DNA from: GCA-2708415 sp964353185
GTDB taxonomy: Bacteria > Pseudomonadota > Alphaproteobacteria > Micavibrionales > Micavibrionaceae
Direction: 5' to 3'
Assembly: GCA_964353185.1 (NCBI GenBank)
Contig: CAYGUV010000017.1
Location: forward strand, 1-32,967
DNA: 32,967 nt
A program made the translations under genes and the position numbers. This document shows, one piece after another, positions 23,134 through 31,165 of this stretch. The notes beneath the pieces were generated by a model. That model had not been told where the DNA came from, did no database searches, and saw only the letters and a list, made by a program, of their open reading frames with translations. The number at the start of each line of letters is the position of its first letter. The stretch's first letter is position 1.

Positions 23134-24405
23134 TTATTTCAAAAAATCAGGAATAATTTCGCGGCTTAATAAATCATCATAAGTTTGGCGCGGTGTAATG
23201 ACATGTGCTTTTTTATCATGTACCAAAATTTCGGGTGGCATTGGACGCGTGTTGTAATTGGATGCCATGCAAAAACCATAGGCACCCGTACTTTTAATCA
23301 CGGCCAAATCATCGCGATGCATCTCTGGTAATTTGCGGCCACGGGTGAATGTATCGCCAGTTTCACAAATTGGGCCGACGACATCATATTCTTTGATGGT
23401 GGCATCACGGTTTTTAACAGGTTCAATCCCGTGATATGCGTCATACAAAGTAGGGCGTATAAGGTCATTCATGGCGGTATCTAGTACTAAGAAGTCTGTT
23501 TCAGATGTTTCTTTTACATACTCAATTTTTGTAAGAATAACACCTGCATTACCGACGAGGTAACGCCCAGGCTCCATAATTATTTCTGTATCAAGGGGCA
23601 GAATAATATCACGCACCCACTGGGCATAATGATCAAGATCTAAAAGTTTTTCATCATTATAGATGATTGGGAATCCGCCACCAATATCAAGGCGGGTGAT
23701 AGTATGCCCATTTTTACGCAGCTGATGAACCACGTCAGGGATTTTTATAAACGCTTTTTCAAATGCTTCGACTTCAAATACTTGTGAGCCGATATGCATG
23801 GATAAGCCAACGGGATTAATATTTTCCATCTCTTCGGCTGTTTTAAAAATGTCATAAATTGAATCAATTCCAATCCCAAATTTATCACGTTTACGGCCAG
23901 TCGAAATTTTATGATGCCCGCCGCCAGATACGTTTGGATTGAAACGAAAGACGACCGTGGCTGGTATATTTATTTCACCAGCAATTTTATTAATGTTTTC
24001 AAGCTCAGGCAGGGATTCTACATTAAACTGACGAATGCCTGCTTTGAGGCAGGATTTAATTTCACTATCGGTTTTACCTACACCTGTAGAAACAATATCT
24101 TGAGGGTCAAAGCCAGCCATTAAGCCGCGCTTTAACTCACCTTCTGAGACGATCTCTAGCGCGCTGCCGAGTGATCTTAAGAAAGAGAGAATGGCGACAT
24201 TGCTGTTTGCTTTACAGGCGTAACAAAGTTTTGGTTGGCGATCGGCGGGCAGGGCACGCTTCATTGCGCCTTTAAGCGCGTCATATTGGCTTTTTATAAC
24301 ATCAGATGAGTATATATAAGCGGGCGTGCCATGTTCAGCGGCAATCTGGCTGAGGGGGATACCATCAACGTGGAGTTCGTTTTTAATTTCTTCGTAACCT
24401 GACAT
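23134..24405 (-). CDS. lysA: Diaminopimelate decarboxylase
   Basis: LysA makes lysine from meso-diaminopimelate with PLP. The 423-aa protein shows the PLP lysine in CYACKANSN, the GGGFP phosphate-binding glycine loop, EPGRYLVGNAG, CETGDTFTRGR with the active-site Cys from the partner subunit, and the C-terminal YNTRPMPPE. Length is usual. It is 60 bp after the small lipoprotein gene on the same strand and its stop lies one base from that of the convergent zinc-ribbon gene. Confidence 0.96.
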   Translation of the reverse strand: MSGYEEIKNELHVDGIPLSQIAAEHGTPAYIYSSDVIKSQYDALKGAMKRALPADRQPKLCYACKANSNVAILSFLRSLGSALEIVSEGELKRGLMAGFDPQDIVSTGVGKTDSEIKSCLKAGIRQFNVESLPELENINKIAGEINIPATVVFRFNPNVSGGGHHKISTGRKRDKFGIGIDSIYDIFKTAEEMENINPVGLSMHIGSQVFEVEAFEKAFIKIPDVVHQLRKNGHTITRLDIGGGFPIIYNDEKLLDLDHYAQWVRDIILPLDTEIIMEPGRYLVGNAGVILTKIEYVKETSETDFLVLDTAMNDLIRPTLYDAYHGIEPVKNRDATIKEYDVVGPICETGDTFTRGRKLPEMHRDDLAVIKSTGAYGFCMASNYNTRPMPPEILVHDKKAHVITPRQTYDDLLSREIIPDFLK

Positions 24406-24465
24406 TGTTGTCTCACTTTTTAATTTTTAAGCTGTTGGGAATGGTGAATAATATTTAAGAAGGAC

Positions 24466-24597
24466 TTACTTCTGTGGATATTGTTTTGGAAATTCGATAT
24501 TCTTTGAATCAGTGGGGGCATCAAGCGATTTTGGCTTGACCCCGCAAGCGGCCATTGGCACGCTTAAGATAATAATTAAAATCCATATTTTATTCAT
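24466..24597 (-). CDS. lptM: Small lipoprotein, LptM-like
   Basis: A 43-aa lipoprotein: basic start MNK, hydrophobic core IWILIIILSVP, lipobox MAAC with the lipidated Cys at 18, then a short polar tail (GVKPKSLDAPTDSK). Small lipoproteins of this kind next to lysA are the alphaproteobacterial LptM/YifL-like group; LptM in E. coli helps assemble the LPS translocon LptDE. The equivalence here rests on position and shape only. A much longer in-frame reading starting at 25002 overlaps tlpA and is rejected. Divergent from tlpA by 25 bp. Confidence 0.7.
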   Translation of the reverse strand: MNKIWILIIILSVPMAACGVKPKSLDAPTDSKNIEFPKQYPQK

Positions 24598-24622
24598 AAT
24601 TACAGTTAAAAAACATACGCGC

Positions 24623-25228
24623 ATGAAACACAAGAACAAATTTTTAAAAACGCTCTCTACTATGGGTTTTATTTTTATGATTGCCTTGGGGATTATGTTC
24701 TTAAAGGCGTTAAATAACCAAGGTCCTAAGGTTAACAACGTAGTGGAACTGCCGCGTGCGTTTGAGCGTGAATTTTCAAACGTGCAAACAAAGCGCCGAT
24801 TAGAGCCGCTTGCCCCGATTGATTTTTTTGGCCCTGATGACACGCAGAAGAGTTGGAAAGAGTTTGAAGGGGAATATTTATTGGTTAATTTTTGGGCAAC
24901 ATGGTGCCCCCCTTGTGTGGTAGAATTGCCGTCCTTGGATAAGTTGGCGCAGCATTTTGATGGCAAGGGACTGAATGTTATTGCCATTTCAATTGATAGC
25001 ATGCGGTCGCATGATGAGATTAAGCTGTTTTTGAAAAATCGAAATATTGGGGAATTTGCAGCCTATTTTGATAAGAATCAAGATGTGCAGAACAAAATTT
25101 ATATGCGCGGCATTCCGACGAGTATTTTACTGGATCCAGAAGGAAATATAATTAATATTTTTGAGGGGGATGCCCGTTGGAATTCCCCGTCTGCCATAGA
25201 GTTTTTCGAAAAAGTTATAAATTCGTAA
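24623..25228 (+). CDS. TlpA-like membrane-anchored thiol:disulfide oxidoreductase
   Basis: A 201-aa periplasmic thioredoxin-fold protein. The N-terminal anchor spans about 10-30 (MGFIFMIALGIMFLKAL). The thioredoxin domain carries WATWCPPC with C95 and C98, and the cis-Pro loop GIPTSILLD. TlpA/ResA-type proteins reduce cysteines in cytochrome c maturation or copper delivery to oxidases; which applies here is not visible. I start at the ATG at 24623, since the open frame back to 24512 runs over the divergent lptM gene. The gap to lptM is just 25 bp; argH, usually near, is absent. Confidence 0.88.
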   Translation: MKHKNKFLKTLSTMGFIFMIALGIMFLKALNNQGPKVNNVVELPRAFEREFSNVQTKRRLEPLAPIDFFGPDDTQKSWKEFEGEYLLVNFWATWCPPCVVELPSLDKLAQHFDGKGLNVIAISIDSMRSHDEIKLFLKNRNIGEFAAYFDKNQDVQNKIYMRGIPTSILLDPEGNIINIFEGDARWNSPSAIEFFEKVINS

Positions 25229-25282
25229 AAACATTTGGGAATTTAACTATTTTTTTAACCTTTTCAAAGGCATAATAGAAGG

Positions 25283-26593
25283 ATGGATACTCAAACCACA
25301 CTTCACGAGCCTAAAAAACAATCCGTACTTAACCAAGATCAATTGGATGCCATGGTCGATTTGCATGGCCGATTTTTAGTCGGTCGTTTAGGTGGGCGTC
25401 GCGCCATCCTGCAAAGCTTTGATTTATCAGGCCTATCTTTCGCTGGAAAAGACTTAAGGCAAGTGGATTTTAGTGGCTGTACTATGATGGATATGGACTT
25501 GAGAGGGGCAAATTTCCAAGAAGCACGCGTTTATGCATGTGATTTATCAGGCTCTGACCTTTCTGAATGTAATTTTGTGCGTGCCGATTTGCGGGGATCA
25601 CGTATTGAATTTGCCAATCTAAAAAATACAAACCTAGATAAAGCCGATTTGCGCGTTGGAGGTGTTGCTAGAGATGGTGAATCTTACAACGCAGCAAAAG
25701 GCGTTAATTTTAAAGGGGCAAACCTTACGGGTGCTCAATTAACAGGGGCGCAAGCGGGGAAGGCAGACTTTTCAGATGCCATTATGGCAGGTGTTAATAT
25801 TATGGGCGCTGATTTACGTCAGGCGCAAATGGAAGGTGCCGATTTATCAGGCGCAAAAGTCGTTGGGTCAAATCTTGTCGGGGCCAAGTTAAAATCAGCC
25901 ATCATGGTTGGTGTAGATTTAACAGGCATGACAGATAATGATGCTGATTTTTCCGAAGCCATTACCGATAAAAATATTGGTGTTGCTGTCACCGAGATGG
26001 ACGTTTCCCTAGAACGTAAAATTGAAGATCACCGAGAATGGGTTAAAACAGCGGGGCAAGAAGGAATACAATTAGATTTGGCAGGCATTGATATGCGCCC
26101 GTTAGAAACGCTAAAGCAAGAAAAACTTACCGCAGTGAAGGCTACGGGGGCACGTTTTTTTGGAATGAATTTGTATCAAGTGCAATTACAAAGTGCCACA
26201 TTGGATCAATGTGATTTTCGTCGTTGTGATATGGAAGAAGCAGATTTACGCGGGTCTAGTTTTCGCGGTGCGCGTTTTAATCATGCCAACTTGAAAAACG
26301 CTACTTTTGAGCCGCTACAATTTGGGAATGCGTTGGCAGAAAAACGATTTAGCCCATCAGACTTTACTGGGGCATCATTGTCTTATGCTGATTTTTCAGG
26401 ATGTAAGCTTAAATCAGCGATTTTTACAAATTGTGATTTAACCTTTGTCAATTTTGAAGGGGCAGATTTACGCGATGCTGATTTTACAGGCGCAAAAATT
26501 GATAACGCCAATTTTGATAATGCAAAAATGGATGACGTCACCATGCGACCATCGGGAAGTTTGTTTAATATGAGTGCGTTATCAGAAGAATAG
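25283..26593 (+). CDS. Pentapeptide-repeat protein
   Basis: A 436-aa protein made largely of A(D/N)LxX pentapeptide repeats, which fold as a square beta-helix. Two blocks are seen: about 45-225 (for example NLTGAQLTGAQ, ADLRQAQMEGADLSGA) and about 280-425 (DFRRCDMEEADLRGSS), separated by a non-repeat segment of about 50 residues (ERKIEDHREWVKTAGQ). The N-terminal 45 residues are also non-repeat. No signal peptide or membrane helix, so it is cytoplasmic. Some family members mimic DNA and bind gyrase, but nothing shows that here. A CATAAT box lies 6 bp before the ATG. Confidence 0.88.
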   Translation: MDTQTTLHEPKKQSVLNQDQLDAMVDLHGRFLVGRLGGRRAILQSFDLSGLSFAGKDLRQVDFSGCTMMDMDLRGANFQEARVYACDLSGSDLSECNFVRADLRGSRIEFANLKNTNLDKADLRVGGVARDGESYNAAKGVNFKGANLTGAQLTGAQAGKADFSDAIMAGVNIMGADLRQAQMEGADLSGAKVVGSNLVGAKLKSAIMVGVDLTGMTDNDADFSEAITDKNIGVAVTEMDVSLERKIEDHREWVKTAGQEGIQLDLAGIDMRPLETLKQEKLTAVKATGARFFGMNLYQVQLQSATLDQCDFRRCDMEEADLRGSSFRGARFNHANLKNATFEPLQFGNALAEKRFSPSDFTGASLSYADFSGCKLKSAIFTNCDLTFVNFEGADLRDADFTGAKIDNANFDNAKMDDVTMRPSGSLFNMSALSEE

Positions 26594-26651
26594 AGCTTCA
26601 TAATTCATACGCACTTCAGCAACGTGTATTTAATTAAAGACCATGTTCCAT

Positions 26652-27581
26652 TTAAAGTTTCTCAGTAAGCTCAGGAACAATTTCGAATAAATCACCAACA
26701 AGGCCGTAATCTGCGATACCGAAAATGGGGGCTTCTTCGTCTTTGTTAATGGCGACGATTACTTTTGATTCTTTCATACCGGCCAAATGTTGAATGGCGC
26801 CAGAAATACCAATCGCAATATATAGTTGTGGGGCGACCACTTTACCTGTTTGGCCGACTTGGTAATCATTGGGGACGTAGCCTGCATCAACGGCGGCGCG
26901 CGATGCGCCAACGGCCGCGCCCAATTTATCGGCTAGTTTTTCGATGAGGTCGAAGTTCTCACCCGATCCAACGCCACGGCCACCAGATATGACGATGGAG
27001 GCAGCGGTTAATTCAGGGCGTTCGCTCTCCGATAATTCTTGTTTGACGAAGGAGGAAAGGCCACTATCACCTTCGCTTGAGACATCCTCCAAAGAGGCGC
27101 TTCCGCCTTCTGCGGCGACTGGGTCAAAGGCGGTGCCACGAACGGTAATAATTTTTTTGGCATCTGATGATTTAACGGTTGCTAATGCATTGCCCGCATA
27201 AATAGGACGCTCAAACGTATCCGCATCTATGACATTGATGATGTCAGAAATTTGTTGTGTATCTAAAACAGCTGCGGCGCGGGGCATAACATTTTTACCA
27301 AATGTCGTTGCGGGGGCGAGGATGTGTGAATAAGCATCCGCTAATTTGACAATAACAGGTGCCATATTTTCGGCGAGGCGGTGAGATAACTCTGGCGCGT
27401 CACATTTTAAAACTTTTGCAACCCCATTAATTTTAGTTGCGGCCTCGGCTGCGCCTGCGCAATCTGTTCCTGCAACCAAAACGTGAATGTCATCACCAAT
27501 TTGTTTTGCTGCGGCAACAACGTTTAAGGTAACAGGCTTGATAGATTTATGATCATGTTCTGCAATGACTAAAATACTCAT
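26652..27581 (-). CDS. etfA: Electron transfer flavoprotein subunit alpha
   Basis: EtfA binds FAD and, with EtfB, passes electrons from acyl-CoA and other dehydrogenases to ETF-ubiquinone oxidoreductase. The 309 aa are typical. The C-terminal FAD domain holds SGGRGVGSGENFDL, the GASRAAVDAGYVPNDYQVG stretch, GKVVAPQLYIAIGISGAIQH and the end NKDEEAPIFGIADYGLVGD, all diagnostic. It begins 2 bp after etfB, with AAGG inside the end of etfB as ribosome site. Last gene of the HIG1-etfB-etfA operon. Confidence 0.96.
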   Translation of the reverse strand: MSILVIAEHDHKSIKPVTLNVVAAAKQIGDDIHVLVAGTDCAGAAEAATKINGVAKVLKCDAPELSHRLAENMAPVIVKLADAYSHILAPATTFGKNVMPRAAAVLDTQQISDIINVIDADTFERPIYAGNALATVKSSDAKKIITVRGTAFDPVAAEGGSASLEDVSSEGDSGLSSFVKQELSESERPELTAASIVISGGRGVGSGENFDLIEKLADKLGAAVGASRAAVDAGYVPNDYQVGQTGKVVAPQLYIAIGISGAIQHLAGMKESKVIVAINKDEEAPIFGIADYGLVGDLFEIVPELTEKL

Positions 27582-27583
27582 GG

Positions 27584-28348
27584 TTATATTACCTTCGCTT
27601 CGTTTTTTAATTTATCGATTAATTCATCTACGTTTGCAACTTTGCCACCGCCCTTGCGCTCTTCAGGTTCTTTAACGCTGACGACGCTTAAGCGTGGGGT
27701 GAAATCAATGCCTATATCTTCGGGCTTCACTACCTCAAGCTCTTTTTTCTTTGCCTTCATAATGTTTGGTAAAGAGGCATAGCGTGGTTCGTTCAAGCGT
27801 AAATCTGTTGTGATAATTGCGGGGAGTTTGATTTCAATGGTTTCTAAACCGCCATCAATTTCACGGGTTACGGTGGCTGTGCCATCGCCCAATTCAACGT
27901 CGGAGGCAAATGTTCCTTGTGACCATCCAAGAAGGGCTGAAAGCATTTGACCTGTTTGGTTGCTGTCATCATCAATGGATTGTTTACCCATGATAACCAT
28001 ATCTGGTTTTTCTTTATCGACGATGGCCTTTAACGCTTTGGCAACCGCGAGGGGTTCAACACCGCCAATGTCTGTTGGGGCGTCTGTTTCAATTAAGATG
28101 CCGCGATCCGCGCCAATTGCCATAGCGGTACGAATGGTTTCTTGCGCCTTTGCTGGCCCAATAGATACGGCGACGATCTCGGTGACTTTGCCAGCTTCTT
28201 TTAATTTCGTGGCTTCTTCGATGGCGATTTCGTCAAACGGGTTCATCGACATTTTGACGTTATTCAATTCAACGCCGCTATTGTCGGATTTAACGCGTAT
28301 TTTAACATTGTAATCAACGGCACGTTTAACTGGTACTAATAGTTTCAT
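27584..28348 (-). CDS. etfB: Electron transfer flavoprotein subunit beta
   Basis: EtfB, the AMP-binding partner of EtfA. The 254 aa open with MKLLVPVKRAVDYNVKIRV, include NPFDEIAIEEA, the IMGKQSIDDDSNQTGQM signature and the recognition-loop region near LPAIITTDLRLNEPRYASL. CAGGAG precedes the ATG. It follows the HIG1 gene by 32 bp and is 2 bp ahead of etfA. In related alphaproteobacteria a cobalamin adenosyltransferase gene often sits between HIG1 and etfB; here there is no room for one. Confidence 0.96.
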   Translation of the reverse strand: MKLLVPVKRAVDYNVKIRVKSDNSGVELNNVKMSMNPFDEIAIEEATKLKEAGKVTEIVAVSIGPAKAQETIRTAMAIGADRGILIETDAPTDIGGVEPLAVAKALKAIVDKEKPDMVIMGKQSIDDDSNQTGQMLSALLGWSQGTFASDVELGDGTATVTREIDGGLETIEIKLPAIITTDLRLNEPRYASLPNIMKAKKKELEVVKPEDIGIDFTPRLSVVSVKEPEERKGGGKVANVDELIDKLKNEAKVI

Positions 28349-28380
28349 TTAAAAAAACTCCTGAAATGAAATTTGTGATC

Positions 28381-28578
28381 TTAAGAATTGTTCGCCCAGA
28401 TGGCTAAAACAAAAAAGAGAAGGGCAAGTCCCTGAAGTGTAACACGCAAACGCATTAGTTTGTTCCCGTATTTCTTTCCAAATTCCCCACCGCGCGCCAT
28501 GCTAAATAGTCCAACCCCTAATGAAAGGGCAACTAAGACCATTGTGATGAGCATTAATATTGTAAAAAAAGTAGACAT
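28381..28578 (-). CDS. HIG1-domain twin transmembrane protein
   Basis: A 65-aa inner-membrane protein with two helices: about 4-27 (FTILMLITMVLVALSLGVGL) and about 44-62 (LQGLALLFFVLAIWAN), joined by a loop with ARGGEFGKKYGNKLMRLR, the hallmark of the HIG1 family. Bacterial HIG1 proteins associate with cytochrome oxidase in the cases studied. It heads the operon with etfB and etfA. There is no ribosome site, and a perfect TATAAT ends 7 bp before the ATG, so translation may start without a leader. Confidence 0.85.
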   Translation of the reverse strand: MSTFFTILMLITMVLVALSLGVGLFSMARGGEFGKKYGNKLMRLRVTLQGLALLFFVLAIWANNS

Positions 28579-28585
28579 GAATCAG

Positions 28586-28614
28586 ATTATAAAGTGCGTC
28601 GCAGGATGTGACTA
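28586..28614 (-). promoter_or_regulatory. Promoter of the HIG1-etfBA operon, near-leaderless
   Basis: Minus strand: TAGTCA (28609-28614), 17-bp spacer and a perfect TATAAT (28586-28591). The predicted +1 is one base before the ATG at 28578. Confidence 0.55.
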
Positions 28615-28679
28615 TATTTTTTATTATTTAAATTTTATTAATAAGGTTTATTTAGTCATAATATTCTTTGCGAGATATA

Positions 28680-29411
28680 TTATAGTTTTGCTGTTATGAA
28701 ATAATTGACGTCTAAGTCATTTTTATCCAGTGAGAATTTTTTGCTTAATGGATTATATCTTAAGCCGCAAATATCGTGAGGGCTTGCGCTTGCACTGCGT
28801 AACATCTTCGATAGCTCTGATGGTTTTACAAATTTTTTCCAATTATGTGTTCCTTTTGGCACCCATCCCAAAATATATTCGGCCGCAATAATGCCAAGCG
28901 CAAATGACTTTGGATTACGGTTTAGCGTGGAAAATATTACCAACCCATCGGGTTTGCACAGGCTAACAACTTCTTTCACAAATTGTTCTGGGTTGTCGAC
29001 ATGTTCGATAATTTCCAAAGCAAGCACGACATCAAATTTTTGGCCGTCGCTGACCAAGTCTGTTGTGGTTTTTGCGTGATATTGAATATCTAGGCCGCTG
29101 TCGTTTGCATGTTCTTGGGCTATTGCAATGGCTTTTGCATCAGCATCGATACCGGTCACTGTTGCGTTCAGGCGGGAAAGCGGTTCACAAACAAGCCCGC
29201 CGCCACATCCAACATCCAAAATGGTGAGATCTTTGTAAGTATCAAAGCTGTCAATATCACGATCAAAATGTGCGCAGATTTGTTGTTTGAAATATTTTAA
29301 CCGCGTAGCGTTTAATTTATGAAGCGGGGCAAAGGGGCCGTTCAAATCCCACCATTTATTGGAGTCTTTGGCAAAATTCTCGATTTCTTTTTTGTTAACA
29401 GTGCTATTCAT
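28680..29411 (-). CDS. ubiG: Ubiquinone biosynthesis O-methyltransferase UbiG
   Basis: UbiG carries out both O-methylations of ubiquinone synthesis. The 243-aa protein has the UbiG N-terminus (KWWDLNGPFAPLHKLNATRL), SAM motif I ILDVGCGGGLVCEPL, the ALEIIEHVDNP block and the UbiG-type FALGIIAAEYILGWVPKGTH. Complete. Its ATG overlaps the prfA stop by one base (TAATG), so translation is coupled to prfA. In most alphaproteobacteria prfA is followed by prmC instead; ubiG here is a different neighbour. Confidence 0.95.
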   Translation of the reverse strand: MNSTVNKKEIENFAKDSNKWWDLNGPFAPLHKLNATRLKYFKQQICAHFDRDIDSFDTYKDLTILDVGCGGGLVCEPLSRLNATVTGIDADAKAIAIAQEHANDSGLDIQYHAKTTTDLVSDGQKFDVVLALEIIEHVDNPEQFVKEVVSLCKPDGLVIFSTLNRNPKSFALGIIAAEYILGWVPKGTHNWKKFVKPSELSKMLRSASASPHDICGLRYNPLSKKFSLDKNDLDVNYFITAKL

Positions 29412-30475
29412 TACATATCTAGGCTTGCAAGTTTGCTGGCTTGGTCATCTGCCAATAAGGCTTCGACGATTTCATCAAGGCCATCACCTGCCAAAATACC
29501 ATCCATGTTGTGAGAGGATAAATTGATGCGGTGATCTGTCACGCGGCTTTGTGGGTAGTTATAAGTGCGGATACGTTCGGAACGATCGCCAGAGCCGACT
29601 TGTGATTTGCGGTCTTCTGCGCGGGCCTCGTCTAATTCTTGGCGTTGCATGTCGTATAGCTTGGTCTTAAGCAGACTCATCGCGCGGTCTTTGTTTTTAT
29701 GTTGTGATTTGTTTTCTTGGATGGCAACTGCAATGCCCGTTGGAATATGGGTCACGCGCACCGCAGAGTCAGTTGTGTTTACGTGCTGACCGCCGGCGCC
29801 TTGGGAGCGGAAGGTATCAATGCGTAAATCCTTATCTTCGATTTTGATGTCTACATCTTCGGCTTCGGGTAAAACAGCAACGGTGGAAGCGGAAGTATGA
29901 ACCCGCCCTTGGGTTTCTGTTTTGGGAACGCGTTGAACACGGTGCACGCCTGATTCAAATTTAAGGCGTTGAAACACATTTGTGCCAGTGATTTCGGCAA
30001 TGATTTCTTTGTAACCGCCAATGTCACTTTCAGAGGCCTCAACAACTTCCATTTTCCACCCTTGTTTGGATGCGTAGCCTTTATACATGGTGTAAAGGTC
30101 CGCGCAGAAGAGGGCGGCCTCATCGCCGCCAGTTCCTGCACGAATTTCAAGGATGGCATTTTTCTCATCTGCTTCATCTTTGGGAATGAGGGCGAGTTGG
30201 ATTTTCTCTTCTAAAATTGGAATTTCTTTGTTGAGGCGTACCATATCGGCATCGGCCATGGCCTTCATTTCTGGATCCTGCATCATTTCCGCCAAATCTT
30301 CTTTTTCGGCGAGGGCGCTTTCGTAATTATTAATCGTCTCTACCACGGGGTCGAGGTCGGCATATTCTTTTGAAAGTTTGACCATTTCTGTTCCGTCCAG
30401 ACCGCCCGCAGACATAAGCTGCCCCAATTCTTCGTGGCGGCGTTTTAAAGGATGCAATTTATCGAGAAGAGACAT
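29411..30475 (-). CDS. prfA: Peptide chain release factor 1
   Basis: RF1 ends translation at UAA and UAG. The 354-aa protein has the stop-reading PxT motif as PKT (QRVPKTETQGR) and the catalytic GGQ loop (RSQGAGGQHVNTTDSAVR). RF2-specific SPF is absent, which separates it from PrfB. Length is typical. It starts at the ATG at 30475; the methylation target is the Gln of GGQ, but prmC is not next to it. Confidence 0.97.
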   Translation of the reverse strand: MSLLDKLHPLKRRHEELGQLMSAGGLDGTEMVKLSKEYADLDPVVETINNYESALAEKEDLAEMMQDPEMKAMADADMVRLNKEIPILEEKIQLALIPKDEADEKNAILEIRAGTGGDEAALFCADLYTMYKGYASKQGWKMEVVEASESDIGGYKEIIAEITGTNVFQRLKFESGVHRVQRVPKTETQGRVHTSASTVAVLPEAEDVDIKIEDKDLRIDTFRSQGAGGQHVNTTDSAVRVTHIPTGIAVAIQENKSQHKNKDRAMSLLKTKLYDMQRQELDEARAEDRKSQVGSGDRSERIRTYNYPQSRVTDHRINLSSHNMDGILAGDGLDEIVEALLADDQASKLASLDM

Positions 30476-30498
30476 GTTTTAACGGTTTTCATAAATTG

Positions 30499-30533
30499 TT
30501 AAGGTCTTAAGTGCATAGTAATATCAGGATATT
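30499..30533. promoter_or_regulatory. Two palindromes in the prfA / ygjV-like divergent gap
   Basis: TTAAG-GT-CTTAA (30499-30510) and AATATC-AG-GATATT (30520-30533), both perfect, lie 9 bp apart in the 96-bp gap between the divergent genes. Possible binding sites; they may also be chance in AT-rich DNA. Confidence 0.25.
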
Positions 30534-30571
30534 GCTCTTTACAAAAGGGGTAAAGGGGCTTGGGGAGTATT

Positions 30572-31165
30572 ATGAACGCAATTTTTGAAAACACATTTTT
30601 AATTGCGCAGGTTTTTGGTCTGTGCGCGATGTGTTTTAGCATTTGTGCGTGGCAGTTAAAGAATCCGCGCAATATATTGAAATGTTATATTCCTGCGTCT
30701 TTATTATGGGCAGCCCAATATTTTTTATTGGGCGGATATGTTGCAGTCCTCACGTGTATTGGCGCGGCATTGAAAGATAGTCTTCTGTCTATTATCCCTG
30801 CAAATAAAGCAAAATATGTAATTTTTTCTTTTCTGATAATTATGGTTGGAATTGGATTGTTTTTTGTAAAGCAGCCGATTGATGTTTTACCGGTTCTAAC
30901 AATTGGGATATTTAATTTAGCCTTACTTCAACCCGATAATCGAAGCTTGATGTCACGTATTATCATCTTATGCCAATTTAGCTGGTTTGCTTATAATTTG
31001 CAGATGGGGGCGTGGATGGGCGTTATTTGTTGTGTTTTTGTGATGAGCTCATCTTTCATGGGGATGGTGCGTCACGAACAATGGGAGATTGGAGGGTCTC
31101 TACGTTCGTTTATACCCAGCATCCGCCGCGCGTTATTTGATTTCACGCCAAGGACATATCCTTAG
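30572..31165 (+). CDS. YgjV-family (Imp-YgjV) inner membrane protein
   Basis: A 197-aa multi-pass membrane protein resembling YgjV: CSICAWQLKNPRNILKCYIP, then LLWAAQYFLLGGYVAVLTCI and AALKDSLLSIIPA are characteristic. Five to six hydrophobic segments are seen (about 8-25, 38-60, 75-95, 102-118, 128-148), with a basic C-terminal tail (RSFIPSIRRALFDF). I start at the ATG at 30572, which follows GGGGAG; a TTG 12 bp upstream is less likely. It is divergent from prfA and its stop overlaps that of the convergent orphan by 4 bp. The family has no settled function. Confidence 0.8.
   Translation: MNAIFENTFLIAQVFGLCAMCFSICAWQLKNPRNILKCYIPASLLWAAQYFLLGGYVAVLTCIGAALKDSLLSIIPANKAKYVIFSFLIIMVGIGLFFVKQPIDVLPVLTIGIFNLALLQPDNRSLMSRIIILCQFSWFAYNLQMGAWMGVICCVFVMSSSFMGMVRHEQWEIGGSLRSFIPSIRRALFDFTPRTYP

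Noticed and set aside
24512..24622. N-terminal extension of the TlpA-like protein
   Set aside because: It runs over the divergent lipoprotein gene; the ATG at 24623 gives a proper membrane anchor.
24598..25002. Long 178-aa reading that includes the LptM-like protein
   Set aside because: The extra part is antisense to tlpA; the 43-aa form has its own signal peptide and lipobox.
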